Notes: a model not told the origin generated them from the sequence alone. 64,000 nt of DNA from Actinacidiphila yeochonensis CN732 (GCF_000745345.1 NZ_JQNR01000005.1:4402001-4466000), one strand, 5' to 3'; shown: positions 7,886-16,542, counted from the stretch's first letter. Translations and numbers: made by a program.

Positions 7886-9226
7886 ATGCTGTTTGTGCTA
7901 GGAGAATATCGGATCGCTGGGCGCGGCGCATCGGCTATTGCCGCCGACATCGAGGCGGCGGTCGCGGCGGGCGCCCTGGAGCCCGGCCATGTGCTGCCCC
8001 CGCTGCGGGAGTTGGCCCAGGAGCTGGGCGTCAACCCGAACACCGTGGCCGCCGCCTACCGGCTGCTGCGCGACCGGGGCGTGATCGAGACCAACGGCCG
8101 GCGCGGCAGCCGGGTGCGGCCCCGGCCGGCCACCACCGGCCGGGAGGCCATCCCCATCGCGCTCCCGCCCGGGGTGCGCGACCTGTCCGACGGCAACCCC
8201 GATCCGGCCCTGCTGCCCCCGCTGGCCGACGCCCTCGCCGCCGCCGCGGCCCGCAACGCGGCCGCCCCCGCCCTCTACGGCGGCTCGCCGGTCGACGCCG
8301 ACCTCGCCCGCCTGGCCCGCGCGGACCTGGACGCCGACGGTGTCCCCGCCGGCCCGGTGAGCCTGACCTCCGGCTCGCTCGACGCGATCGAACGGGCGCT
8401 GCTGGCCCATCTGCGGCCCGGCGACGCCGTCGCCGTGGAGGACCCCGGCTGGCGCAGCATGCTCGACCTGGTGCCGGCGCTCGGCCTGCGCCCGGTGCCG
8501 GTCGGCCTGGACGACGAGGGGCCGCTGCCGGCCGACGTGGAGCGGGCACTGGCCGCCGGCGTCCGCGCCGTCGTCGTCACCGACCGCGGCCAGAACCCGA
8601 CCGGCGCCGCCCTCTCCGCGGCCCGGGCCGGACAGCTGCGCGCCCTGCTCGCCGGCCACCCCGACGTCCTCGTCATCGACGACGACCACCTGCACGGCCT
8701 GGCCGGCCTCCCGCTGCACAGCCTGGCGGGCGCCACCCGCCACTGGTGGCTGGTCCGCTCGACGGCGAAGACCTACGGCCCCGACCTGCGGCTGGCTGTC
8801 TGCACGGGCGACGCGGTCACCAGCGAGCGGGTGCGGGGCCGGCACCGGCTCGGCGCCGGCTGGGTCAGCCATCTGCTCCAGCGGGCCGTCGTCCACCTGT
8901 GGGAGACCGGGGCCGTGGACACCACCGCCACGGCGGCCGCCTACTCCGCCCGCCGCCAGGCGCTGCTGGACGCCCTCGACCGGCGCGGGGTCCCCGCGCG
9001 CGGGCGCTGCGGGCTCAACGTGTGGGTGCCCGTACCCGACGAGACCGGCGCGGTGGCCGGGCTGCTCCAGCGCGGTTGGGCCGTCGCCCCCGGCTCCCGT
9101 TTCCGGCTCGCCTCGCCTCCCGGTCTGCGGCTGACGGTCTCGCCGCTGACCGCGCGGGACGTCGAGCCGCTGGCCGACGCGGTGGCGCGGGTCCTGGCCG
9201 GGGCGGGCGCGGACCGGCTGGGGTGA
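7886..9226 (+). CDS. MocR/PdxR-type GntR regulator with aminotransferase-like domain
   Basis: A 446-aa protein. Residues about 15-80 form a GntR winged helix (AVAAGALEPGHVLPPLRELAQELGVNPNTVAAAYRLLRDRGVI). From about 90 it is a fold-type I aminotransferase domain: SLTSGSLDAIERALL, VEDPGWRSM, TDRGQNPTGAAL, VIDDDHLHGL and STAKTYGPDLRLAV, where the Lys of TAKTYGPD is the expected PLP-binding residue. MocR proteins sense PLP or its precursors. The ATG at 7886 almost touches the operator, leaving no ribosome site, so translation may be leaderless; GTG 7895 is an alternative. Control of the divergent flavin-type operon is inferred from context. Confidence 0.87.
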   Translation: MLFVLGEYRIAGRGASAIAADIEAAVAAGALEPGHVLPPLRELAQELGVNPNTVAAAYRLLRDRGVIETNGRRGSRVRPRPATTGREAIPIALPPGVRDLSDGNPDPALLPPLADALAAAAARNAAAPALYGGSPVDADLARLARADLDADGVPAGPVSLTSGSLDAIERALLAHLRPGDAVAVEDPGWRSMLDLVPALGLRPVPVGLDDEGPLPADVERALAAGVRAVVVTDRGQNPTGAALSAARAGQLRALLAGHPDVLVIDDDHLHGLAGLPLHSLAGATRHWWLVRSTAKTYGPDLRLAVCTGDAVTSERVRGRHRLGAGWVSHLLQRAVVHLWETGAVDTTATAAAYSARRQALLDALDRRGVPARGRCGLNVWVPVPDETGAVAGLLQRGWAVAPGSRFRLASPPGLRLTVSPLTARDVEPLADAVARVLAGAGADRLG

Positions 9227-9304
9227 GAGCAGCGCGGCTCCCGGCGGGGCTCGGACCGTCCGGACCCTTCGGACTGCTCGGGCCGTCCGGGCCGTCCGGG
9301 CCGT

Positions 9305-10327
9305 TCAGACCGTGACGCGGGCCCGGAAGGCGGTGAACGGGACCGCCGGCGAGCGCTCGTCGAGCAGCAGCCACGGCATCTCGGTCACCCGGTCGCCCAG
9401 CATCCGGAACAGCCGGCGGGCGCAGACGTGGTCCCCCGCCAGCGCGCAGGCCAGCGCGAAGGTGTTGGCGGTCAGCGCCCAGTCCCGGCGCCGGACGAAG
9501 TCCGGGTGGAGCACCGAGCGTTCGGCGGCGTGCCGCAGCTCCGCCACCGCCTCGGGCCGGCGCAGGGACGGCCCTTCGGGGTCGCGGCCGAGCCCGGCCC
9601 ACTCCGCCAGCCGGGCCAGGGCGACGAGTTCGCCCAGCGGGCCGCCCGCGGGTTCGGCGCCCGCCGCCCGCCGGGCGAAGGCGAGCACCCGCTCCGCCGA
9701 ACCCTCCGGCGCTCCGGCCAGCTGCCGCAGGTACGTGCGGTGTGCCGCGAGGTGGCCGGGCGCGCTGCCGACGACCGCCTCGAAACGCTCCCGCGCCGTC
9801 CCAGCGTCCACCCCCAGGCCCTGCCCGCACACCTGGACGAGGTGGTGGGCCGTCGTGAGCACCGCCCCCGACGGCCGCAGCCGCGCCACCTCGCGCAGCT
9901 CCGCCTCGGCCGCCTCCAGCTCCGCCACCGCCGGCCCGGACAGGCCGTCCGGGGCCGCGACCCCCGTCCCCCAGCGGCCGCGACCGGCCCGCTCGACCCG
10001 GCGGGCCGCGCAGAGCAGCCGCGGCAGCGGGTCCGCGCCGTCCGCCTCGGCCACGCCGCCGATCCACCGCTCCAGGCCCGGGACGCCCGCCAGCCCCTCG
10101 ACGAGGAAGCCCAGGTCGTCGGCGTCCTGCGCGGCGGCCAGCGGCCCGCGCACCTCCGGCCAGCCGTCCGCGCCGCGTTCGGCCGCCGCCCGCGCCGCCA
10201 CCAGCCGCGGGTCGCCGTGGGACCGGTCGATCCCGAGACGGCGCCCGCGCCGCAGCAGGAGCTCCTCGCCCTCCGGACGGCGCGCGGTCAGCAGGGACTT
10301 CCAGAACATGCGGCCGGGCTCCGGCAT
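9305..10327 (-). CDS. Conserved hypothetical protein
   Basis: A 340-aa protein from ATG 10327, chosen for a GAAGGAGG site 8 bp upstream. It is largely alpha-helical and Ala/Leu/Arg-rich with no membrane segment or signal peptide. Recognisable pieces (FLVEGLAGVPGLERW, LTTAHHLVQVCGQG, GHLAAHRTYLRQLAG and a C-terminal WALTANTFALACALAGDHVCARRLFRMLGDRVTEMPW) recall helical-repeat proteins of actinobacteria of unknown function. No catalytic motif is visible. It is convergent with the MocR gene and co-oriented with the EamA gene upstream, 99 bp away. Function not assigned. Confidence 0.68.
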   Translation of the reverse strand: MPEPGRMFWKSLLTARRPEGEELLLRRGRRLGIDRSHGDPRLVAARAAAERGADGWPEVRGPLAAAQDADDLGFLVEGLAGVPGLERWIGGVAEADGADPLPRLLCAARRVERAGRGRWGTGVAAPDGLSGPAVAELEAAEAELREVARLRPSGAVLTTAHHLVQVCGQGLGVDAGTARERFEAVVGSAPGHLAAHRTYLRQLAGAPEGSAERVLAFARRAAGAEPAGGPLGELVALARLAEWAGLGRDPEGPSLRRPEAVAELRHAAERSVLHPDFVRRRDWALTANTFALACALAGDHVCARRLFRMLGDRVTEMPWLLLDERSPAVPFTAFRARVTV

Positions 10328-10426
10328 GCGGCCGGCCTCCTTCGGGGATCGGGACGTGAACACGGACGTGGGGCGCGTGCGTGGGGGTGGGCGGGCCCAC
10401 CGCACTGGATACCACGTCCCGCCGTG

Positions 10427-11482
10427 TCACCTCCGCCCGGAGCCCCCGCCGCCGGCCCGCCGCGCGCCGCGGCCAAGGGGCAGGGAGCCCGGCCGCAGCT
10501 GGGTGAGGGCGGCGCCGGCCAGGATCACCACCGCGCCCACCGGCTCGTTCCAGCTCAGCGACTCCCCGAGCAGCAGCACGCCGGCCGTGGTGGCCACGAT
10601 CGGGACCAGGTACGTCACCATGACGCCGATGGTCGGGCCCTTCTCGGCCACCAGGCCGTACTGGACCAGGAAGGCCAGGCCGGTGCCCAGCGCGCCCAGC
10701 GCCACCACCGACAGCACGGACCGGAGGGGGAAGGACGAGGGCATCGAGGTGAAGAACGGCGTGACCAGGAGCATTTCCACCGTGCCGACCAGCAGTTGGC
10801 CGGTGGACGACGCCAGGTGGGAGTCCCCGCCGCCGGCGACGGTGCGCCGCACGTACGCCCAGCCCACGGCGTAGCTGCACGCGGCCGCGAGCGCCATGAG
10901 CGTGCCCTTGGGGTCCTCCCCGGAGAATCCCTGCCACGCGCCGAGCACCACCAGCACCCCGACGAAGCCGATGCCGACGCCTGCCAGCCGCTGGCGGCTC
11001 GGACGGTCCTCCGAGAGCGCCACCAGGGAGACCAGGATCGAGAAGAGCGGGGACGCCGCGTTGCACATCCCCGCCAGCACGGAGGAGATGGTCTGCTCGG
11101 AGACGGCGAAGAGGCTGAACGGCAGCGCGTTGAGGAAGAACGCGCTCACCGCCAGGTGCGCCCAGGTGCGCGGCGAGCGCGGCAGCCGCTCCCGCCGCAC
11201 CACGACCGCGGCGGCCAGCACGGCGGTGCCGAACACCAGGCGCCCCAAGGTGACCTGGAGCGGCGCGAACGCCTCGTTGCCGACCTTCATGAACAGGAAG
11301 CTGAAGCCCCACACGACACCGAGCGAGACGAAGCGCAGCCGCCAGTCCAGCAGCCGTCGCGCCCGCCCTCCCGAGGCGGCGGGAAAGGCGGGGGAGGAGG
11401 ACGGCGCGGCGGGCGCGGGGGCCGCTGGGGGTGCGGCGACAGGCGGGCGGCTCTCGGCGGATGCGCTCATGCCGTCCACCAT
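10427..11482 (-). CDS. EamA/DMT-family transporter
   Basis: A 351-aa membrane protein from ATG 11482 (AAGGAG upstream; a second ATG at 11470 is possible). After a 40-residue Pro/Ala-rich cytoplasmic N-terminus, ten membrane helices form two EamA repeats, from SLGVVWGFSFLFMKVGNEAFAPLQ and from MALAAACSYAVGWAYVRR, ending YLVPIVATTAGVLLLGESLSWNEPVGAVVILAGAALTQ. Probably an exporter of a small metabolite. It is transcribed divergently from a LysR regulator 61 bp away, the usual arrangement in which the LysR protein activates its exporter neighbour. Confidence 0.86.
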   Translation of the reverse strand: MVDGMSASAESRPPVAAPPAAPAPAAPSSSPAFPAASGGRARRLLDWRLRFVSLGVVWGFSFLFMKVGNEAFAPLQVTLGRLVFGTAVLAAAVVVRRERLPRSPRTWAHLAVSAFFLNALPFSLFAVSEQTISSVLAGMCNAASPLFSILVSLVALSEDRPSRQRLAGVGIGFVGVLVVLGAWQGFSGEDPKGTLMALAAACSYAVGWAYVRRTVAGGGDSHLASSTGQLLVGTVEMLLVTPFFTSMPSSFPLRSVLSVVALGALGTGLAFLVQYGLVAEKGPTIGVMVTYLVPIVATTAGVLLLGESLSWNEPVGAVVILAGAALTQLRPGSLPLGRGARRAGGGGSGRR

Positions 11483-11543
11483 GACGGCGGCGACTCCTTA
11501 GTACAAGAGAGTTCTCCTTTGCCGACGACGTAGAATTCCTAAC
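11483..11543. promoter_or_regulatory. Divergent promoter region of EamA and LysR genes
   Basis: The 61-bp gap is AT-richer than its surroundings and contains AGTACAAGAGAGTTCTCCTTTG (11500s), with GAGA..TCTC inverted arms suited to a LysR box. Both promoters must lie in or overlap this gap. Confidence 0.5.
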
Positions 11544-12488
11544 ATGTTGAGCCTGGATCGCCTCCGCGTCCTGCACGCCATCGACGTCTACGGATCGGTG
11601 AGCGCCGCCGCCGACGTCCTGGGCGTGACCACGTCCGCGGTGTCGCAGCAGATGGCCAAGCTGGAACGGGAGACCGGACAGGCGCTGCTGGGCCGCAGCG
11701 GGCGCGGGGTCCGGCTCACCGACGCCGGGCGGCTGCTGTCCGGGCACGCCGGGCGCATCCTGTCGCAGGTCGAACTGGCCCACGCCGACCTGGAGGCGCA
11801 CCGCGGCGCGGCCGTCGGCGAGCTGCTGGCCGGCGCCTTCCCGACCGCCGTGCGCGGCCTGTTCCCGCACGCCCTGGCCGCCCTGCGCGCCGACCACCCC
11901 CAACTGCGGACCTCCGTCCACGAGCTGGAGCCGCACGAGTCGCTGGCCCGGCTGGCCCGCGGCGACATCGACCTGGCGGTGGTGCTCGACTGGTACAACA
12001 AGCCGCTCTCGCTGCCCGGCGGGCTGGCCAAGGCGCCGCTCTACGACGACATCGCCGACGCCGCCGTGCCCGCCGGCCACCCGCTCGCCGGCCGTTCCGC
12101 GCTCGACCTGGAGGAGCTGGCCGGGGACGACTGGATCGCCTGGCCGGACGGCGGCTTCTGCAACGAGTGGCTGCTGTTCACACTGCGCGGCAAGGGCATC
12201 GAACCGCGCGTCGCGCACCACGCCGAGGAGCACGCCACCGTCCTGGCCCTGGTCGCGGCCCGGCTGGGCGTCGCGGTGATGCCGCGCCTCGGCCGCGGCC
12301 CGGTCCCGGAGGGGGTGGCGATCGTCCCCGTGCGCCACACGATGCGGCGCCACGTCTACGCGGTGTGGCGCGCGGACGCCGACCGCCGCCCGGCGATCCG
12401 CGCCGCCGTCGACGCGCTCGGCGCGGCGGCGCGGACCCTCCCGTCCACCGCGCGCCCCGGGACGCCGCAGGCGCCTGAGGCCGCCTGA
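11544..12488 (+). CDS. LysR-family transcriptional regulator
   Basis: A 314-aa protein from ATG 11544. Residues 1-62 are the LysR helix-turn-helix (LSLDRLRVLHAIDVYGSVSAAADVLGVTTSAVSQQMAKLERETGQ), and residues 90-295 the effector-binding domain (GELLAGAFPTAVRGLFP through GVAVMPRLGRG). It is expected to act as a tetramer and to control the divergent EamA exporter in response to an unknown ligand. The C-terminal tail of about 20 residues is Ala/Pro-rich. A hairpin overlapping its stop separates it from the convergent Rieske gene. Confidence 0.9.
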   Translation: MLSLDRLRVLHAIDVYGSVSAAADVLGVTTSAVSQQMAKLERETGQALLGRSGRGVRLTDAGRLLSGHAGRILSQVELAHADLEAHRGAAVGELLAGAFPTAVRGLFPHALAALRADHPQLRTSVHELEPHESLARLARGDIDLAVVLDWYNKPLSLPGGLAKAPLYDDIADAAVPAGHPLAGRSALDLEELAGDDWIAWPDGGFCNEWLLFTLRGKGIEPRVAHHAEEHATVLALVAARLGVAVMPRLGRGPVPEGVAIVPVRHTMRRHVYAVWRADADRRPAIRAAVDALGAAARTLPSTARPGTPQAPEAA

Positions 12489-12543
12489 GGCCGCCTGGAA
12501 CGGGCACGGGCGCCGGCGGTGGCGGGCTGCCCCAGGCGGCCTC
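12487..12543. terminator. Long-loop hairpin between convergent genes
   Basis: GAGGCCGCCTGG at 12487-12498 pairs perfectly with CCAGGCGGCCTC at 12532-12543. The left arm overlaps the lysR stop and belongs to three tandem GAGGCCGCCT copies. It probably terminates both lysR and the Rieske gene. Confidence 0.5.
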
Positions 12544-12549
12544 CGCCGC

Positions 12550-13041
12550 TCAGGCCAGGGAGATCTCGCCGCCGGAGACGGTGATCTGCTTCGCCGGCAG
12601 CGGCGCCACGGCGGGACCGGTGGCGACGCTGCCGTCGGCGATGTGGAAGGCGCTGCCGTGGCACGGGCACTGGATCAGCCCGTCGGAGACCTTCGCCACC
12701 GTGCAGCCCTGGTGGGTGCAGACCGCCGAGAAGCACGTGAACCGGCCGGCGGTCGGCTGCGTCACCACGACCTTCTGGTCGGCGTAGACGGTGCCGCCGC
12801 CCACCGGCACGTCCGACGACTTCCCCAGCACGGTGCCGCCCCCGGAGCCCGATCCCGCCGTCCCGGCCGCCGAACCCGACGGTGAGGCGGCCGACGACCG
12901 GTCGTCCTGCGGGGCGGCCTTGCCGGAGGAGTCCGAGCCGCCGCAGGCGGTGAGCGCGGCGGCGAGACCGGCGCCGCCGGCCGCCGCGACGACGCCGCGG
13001 CGGGTGGGGGAGTGCGGGAACCGGGGAGTGGTGTCGGCCAT
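12550..13041 (-). CDS. Rieske [2Fe-2S] lipoprotein, Tat-exported
   Basis: A 163-aa protein from ATG 13041. Residues 1-33 are a Tat-type lipoprotein signal (SPTRRGVVAAAGGAG then LAAALTAC with lipid-attachment Cys33), followed by a 35-residue Ser/Gly linker. The Rieske domain spans about 75-163, with CTHQGC (108-113) and CPCHGS (125-130) giving two Cys and two His ligands plus the disulfide cysteines; CHGSAFHIADGSVATGPA is typical. It likely carries electrons outside the membrane; partner unknown. It follows the S9 peptidase gene after a strong hairpin, so may be partly independent. Confidence 0.9.
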   Translation of the reverse strand: MADTTPRFPHSPTRRGVVAAAGGAGLAAALTACGGSDSSGKAAPQDDRSSAASPSGSAAGTAGSGSGGGTVLGKSSDVPVGGGTVYADQKVVVTQPTAGRFTCFSAVCTHQGCTVAKVSDGLIQCPCHGSAFHIADGSVATGPAVAPLPAKQITVSGGEISLA

Positions 13042-13066
13042 GGGGTGCGTCCTGTCCGCTGGCGGG

Positions 13067-13090
13067 GCCGGCCGGGGTGCCCCGGCCGGC
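13067..13090. terminator. Strong GC hairpin
   Basis: GCCGGCCGGGG at 13067-13077 and CCCCGGCCGGC at 13080-13090 are perfect 11-bp arms around TG. It lies between the stop of the S9 peptidase gene and the start of the Rieske gene and probably attenuates readthrough. Confidence 0.65.
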
Positions 13091-13112
13091 GGCGTGCTGT
13101 CACGCGCTACGG

Positions 13113-15269
13113 TCATACGGCAGCGGGCGGCGTGATGTTCAACGCCTGGCGCAGGAATTCCACCTGATGGCGCAGCAGGCCCTCCACCACCGCGGGGTCG
13201 CTCGGCGCGTGCGTGGCGTTCGACAGCGGCAGCACCTGGTGGAAGCGGCCCGCCGCCAGCAGGGCCGCCGACAGCCGCAGCGTGTGCGCGGCCACCACGT
13301 TGTCGTCCGCCATCCCGTGCACCAGCAGCAGGGGACGCGACAGCGCGGCGGCCTCGCTGATCGGCGAGGAGCGGTCGTAGGCGGCCGGGTCCTCGTCCGG
13401 GTGGCCGAGGAAGCGCTCGCGCCAGTGCGTGTCGTACAGCCGCTGGTCGCTCGGGCCGGCGCCGGAGACGGCGGCGTGGAAGACGTCCGGGCGGCGCAGC
13501 ACCGCCGCCACCGCCAGCGTGCCGCCGTAGCTCCAGCCGCGGACGGCGACCCGTCCCAGGTCCAGGTCGGGGCAGTGCGCGGCGGCCGCCCACAGGGCGG
13601 TCACCTGGTCCTCCACCGGCGCGCTGAGGCTGTCCTTGTGGACGGTCCGCTCCCACCGCGGGCCGCGCCCCGGGGTGCCCCGGCCGTCCGCCACCACCAC
13701 GGCGAAGCCCTCCTCGGCGAACCACTGCGCCTCCGCCAGCCGATCGGTCAGGGCCCGCACCACCAGCTGCCCGGCGGGGCCGCCGTACGGGGCCATCAGC
13801 ACCGGCAGGGCGCCGGAGCCGGGCCGGTGCCAGGAGGGGAGCAGCAGCAGGGTGCGGATGCCGAGGCCGCCGGCCTCCAGCAGTACCGGGGCGGGCACCA
13901 GCAGCGGCCGTGCCTGCCGGCTCTCCACGGCCAGCTCGGTGCCGCCCGCCAGCAGCCGGAAGGTGTGCCCGGCCGGGGTGTGGGAGTGCAGCAGCAGGCC
14001 GTCGCCGGCGCGCCGGCCGGTGTGCAGGCCGGGCCCGTCGCTGAGCCGCACCAGCCGGCCTGGCCCCTCGGGCGCACCGGGCTCGTAGGACCACAGGTGC
14101 TCCTCGGTCGGCTCCTCGCTGGCCACGAAGAGTACCGACTCGCCGTCCACGGAGACCACCTCGCGCACCTGGAGCCCGTCCGGGGTCACCGCGGCGCCGT
14201 CCACGGCGAGGTGGCGGGTGTCGCCGGCGTCGGCGGTGTGCACCAGCCGCCCGGAAGCCGTACGCGCGGGCGTGCCGTACACCAGCTGGACCCAGGCGGG
14301 GTCGCGCCGCTCGTCCAGCACCCGGGTGGCGCCGGTGCCGGGGTCGACGGCCAGCACCCGCAGGGTCTTCTGGTCGCGGCTCTGCACCGAGGCGAAGGGG
14401 CCGTGCGCGTCCCAGCCGGCGGCGGCCACGTACTCGAAGGCCGCCCGGTCCCAGCCGACGTCGGTCCGGCCGCCGTCCACGTCCAGCACGTGCAGGGTGA
14501 CGACGGCGTTGGCGGTGCCGGCCGCCGGGTAGGCGACCCGGCGCGGCGGGCGCCCGGGGTCGGCCGGGTCGGCGATCCACCAGCGCTGGACCGGTGACTC
14601 GTCCACCCGGCACACCAGCAGCCGCCGCCCGTCCGGCGCCCACCAGTAGCCCCGGTAGCGGTGCATGGACTCCGACGCCACGTGCTCGGGCAGGCCGTAG
14701 CCGACCTCCGGGCCCTCCGGCTCGGCCAGCGCCCGGTCGGCGGGGCCGTCCTCGTCGAGCCCGACGACGTGCAGGGCGCCGCCCGTCACGTACGCGGCGA
14801 GGTGCCCGCCCGGCTCCAGCCGCGGATCGACCACGGGCCCGGCGGCGGGCACCCGGCGGGGCGCGCCGCCGGGCAGGTCCAGCACCCACAGCGCGCCGTC
14901 GAGGGCGAACACCGCGCGGCGCAGGGCGGCGTCGGCGGCGTACCCGGTGATGCCGGTGCCGCGCACCCGGGCCCGCTCCCGCCGTGTCCGCTCGGCCTCC
15001 GGGACCTCCCCGCCGGGGCCGGCGAGCAGGGCCGGGTCGGCCAGCAGATGCTCGCCGCGCGCGTCGCGCAGCCACAGGCAGCCGGCGCGGTCCTCCGGGC
15101 CCCGGCTGCGCAGGAAGAGCACCGAACGCCCGTCGGGGGCCAGGGTGAACGAGTGCGGCAGGCCGAGGGTGAGGCGCTGGGTGCGGGCGTACTGGCCGGG
15201 GAAGGCGTCGCGGCGCGGGTCCCGCCCGGGGCGGGCGGCGGCGGGCGAGTCGGGCGCGGTGGTGTCCAT
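13113..15269 (-). CDS. S9 family prolyl oligopeptidase / DPP4-like peptidase
   Basis: A 718-aa protein from ATG 15269 (MDTTAPDSP). The N-terminal 430 residues form a beta-propeller (DPP4 N-terminal type: SFTLAPDGRSVLFLRSRG, MHRYRGYWWAPDGRRLLVCRVDE, YVAAAGWDAHG). The C-terminal 250 residues are the alpha/beta-hydrolase: PVLMAPYGGPAGQ, DGRGTPGRGPRWER, catalytic Ser580 in GWSYGG, Asp in HGMADDNV and His in NATHAPS. It cleaves short peptides, often after Pro or Ala. No signal peptide, so cytosolic. Its 5-prime end is 53 bp from the divergent HipA-like gene. Confidence 0.92.
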   Translation of the reverse strand: MDTTAPDSPAAARPGRDPRRDAFPGQYARTQRLTLGLPHSFTLAPDGRSVLFLRSRGPEDRAGCLWLRDARGEHLLADPALLAGPGGEVPEAERTRRERARVRGTGITGYAADAALRRAVFALDGALWVLDLPGGAPRRVPAAGPVVDPRLEPGGHLAAYVTGGALHVVGLDEDGPADRALAEPEGPEVGYGLPEHVASESMHRYRGYWWAPDGRRLLVCRVDESPVQRWWIADPADPGRPPRRVAYPAAGTANAVVTLHVLDVDGGRTDVGWDRAAFEYVAAAGWDAHGPFASVQSRDQKTLRVLAVDPGTGATRVLDERRDPAWVQLVYGTPARTASGRLVHTADAGDTRHLAVDGAAVTPDGLQVREVVSVDGESVLFVASEEPTEEHLWSYEPGAPEGPGRLVRLSDGPGLHTGRRAGDGLLLHSHTPAGHTFRLLAGGTELAVESRQARPLLVPAPVLLEAGGLGIRTLLLLPSWHRPGSGALPVLMAPYGGPAGQLVVRALTDRLAEAQWFAEEGFAVVVADGRGTPGRGPRWERTVHKDSLSAPVEDQVTALWAAAAHCPDLDLGRVAVRGWSYGGTLAVAAVLRRPDVFHAAVSGAGPSDQRLYDTHWRERFLGHPDEDPAAYDRSSPISEAAALSRPLLLVHGMADDNVVAAHTLRLSAALLAAGRFHQVLPLSNATHAPSDPAVVEGLLRHQVEFLRQALNITPPAAV

Positions 15270-15322
15270 GCGGGCAGTCTCCAGCGGGCCGGGCACGGAA
15301 CTCCACCGCATAACCTGGGGGG

Positions 15323-16141
15323 ATGTTGAGAGAAGTGACCGGCATCCGCTACGTGACGCCGCTGCGCGAGGGCGGCTCGGTGCCCGGCCTGGTCGAGGCC
15401 GACGACCTCGGCACCTATGTGGTGAAGTTCAGCGGCGCCGCCCAGGGCCGCAAGGCGCTGGTGGCCGAGGTGATAACGGGGGAGCTGGGGCGGCGGCTCG
15501 GCCTGCGCGTACCGGAGCTGGTCCGGTTCGGCTTCGACCCGGTGATCGCGCTCGGCGAGCCCGACCAGGAGGTCCAGGACCTGCTGAAGGCCAGCGGCGG
15601 CCTCAACCTGGGGATGGACTTCCTGCCCGGGTCCCTCGGCTTCGACCCGCTGGTGTTCACCGTGGACCCGGAGGAGGCGAGCCGGATCGTCTGGTTCGAC
15701 GCCCTCACCGCCAACGTGGACCGGTCCTGGCGCAACCCCAACATGCTGGTGTGGCACCGCGACACCTGGCTGATCGACCACGGCGCCTCCCTCATCTGGC
15801 ACCACAACTGGGCCTCCGCGCCCGCCGCCGCGGCCCGCCCGTACGACGCCACCGACCACGCCCTGGCCCGCTTCTCGCCCGACCCGGCCGCGGTCGCGCC
15901 GGCCATGGCCGCGCTGGTGACCCCGGGGCTGCTGGCCGAGGTCACCGCGCTGGTGCCCGACGAGTGGCTCGTGGACGAGCCCGGGTTCGACGGGCCGGAC
16001 GCCGTGCGCGCCGCCTACGTCGACGTGCTCGGCGCCCGAGCCGCCGACATCCACACCCGGATCACCACCGGGAAGGGCCACGAGAAGCAACCGCCGCCGG
16101 CCTGGCTGCGCACCTGGGTGGAAGGGAAGAACGCGAAGTGA
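15323..16141 (+). CDS. HipA-like kinase family protein
   Basis: A 272-aa protein from ATG 15323; GGGGGG lies directly before it, so GTG 15338 is an alternative. It shows a HipA-type kinase fold without the N-terminal HipA domain: TYVVKFSGAAQGRKALVAEVITGELGRRLGL (nucleotide-binding strand and helix), RIVWFDALTANVDRSWRNPNMLVW (catalytic loop D-x-x-x-x-N-x-D followed by Asn) and TWLIDHGASLIWHHNW (metal-binding Asp). Such proteins phosphorylate targets in toxin-antitoxin settings, but stand-alone actinobacterial forms are uncharacterised. It overlaps the next gene by 4 bp (GTGA), implying co-translation. No HipB-like DNA-binding antitoxin is adjacent. Confidence 0.83.
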   Translation: MLREVTGIRYVTPLREGGSVPGLVEADDLGTYVVKFSGAAQGRKALVAEVITGELGRRLGLRVPELVRFGFDPVIALGEPDQEVQDLLKASGGLNLGMDFLPGSLGFDPLVFTVDPEEASRIVWFDALTANVDRSWRNPNMLVWHRDTWLIDHGASLIWHHNWASAPAAAARPYDATDHALARFSPDPAAVAPAMAALVTPGLLAEVTALVPDEWLVDEPGFDGPDAVRAAYVDVLGARAADIHTRITTGKGHEKQPPPAWLRTWVEGKNAK

Positions 16142-16542
16142 GCGGGGGAAGCGGCGGGGCGGTGCGGCGCGACGTGTTCGAGTACGCGCTGCTGCGGGTG
16201 GTGCCGAGGGTCGAACGCGGCGAGATGATCAACGCGGGGGTGCTCGTCTACTGCCGGGCGCAGGGGTTCGTCGGCGGCCGGGTGCACCTGGACGAGGCGC
16301 GGCTGCGCTGCCTGGACGCCGGCGTCGACGTGGCGGGGGTGCGGGCGGCCCTGGGGGGCTACCTGGGCGTCTGCGAGGGTGGCGCGGCGGCCGGCCAGGC
16401 CGGCGGCGACGAGCCGGGGCGCCGGTTCCGGTGGCTGACCGCCCCGCGCAGCACCGTCGTCCAGCCCGGGCCCATCCACACCGGGCTCACCGCCGACGCG
16501 CGGGCGGAGGTCGAACGGCTGCTGGACCTGCTGGTGCGGTGA
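16138..16542 (+). CDS. DUF3037 family protein
   Basis: A 134-aa protein from GTG 16138, overlapping the kinase stop. It begins RRDVFEYALLRVVPRVERGEMINAGVLVYCRAQGFVGGRV, the conserved DUF3037 opening, and ends FRWLTAPRSTVVQPGPIHTGLTADARAEVERLLDLLV. Function is unknown. The tight pairing with a HipA-like kinase recurs in actinobacteria as far as I recall and suggests a functional partner, perhaps a substrate or modulator of the kinase. Soluble, no signal peptide. Confidence 0.86.
   Translation: MSGGSGGAVRRDVFEYALLRVVPRVERGEMINAGVLVYCRAQGFVGGRVHLDEARLRCLDAGVDVAGVRAALGGYLGVCEGGAAAGQAGGDEPGRRFRWLTAPRSTVVQPGPIHTGLTADARAEVERLLDLLVR

Noticed and set aside
9015-12353. A 1112-codon open frame on the minus strand
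   Set aside because: Its translation is Gly/Arg/Ala-rich shadow sequence lying over the MocR, hypothetical, EamA and LysR genes; those have family motifs and ribosome sites.
12550-15345. A 931-codon open frame on the minus strand
   Set aside because: Only its last part (the Rieske protein) is real; the rest is an out-of-frame reading of the S9 peptidase gene.
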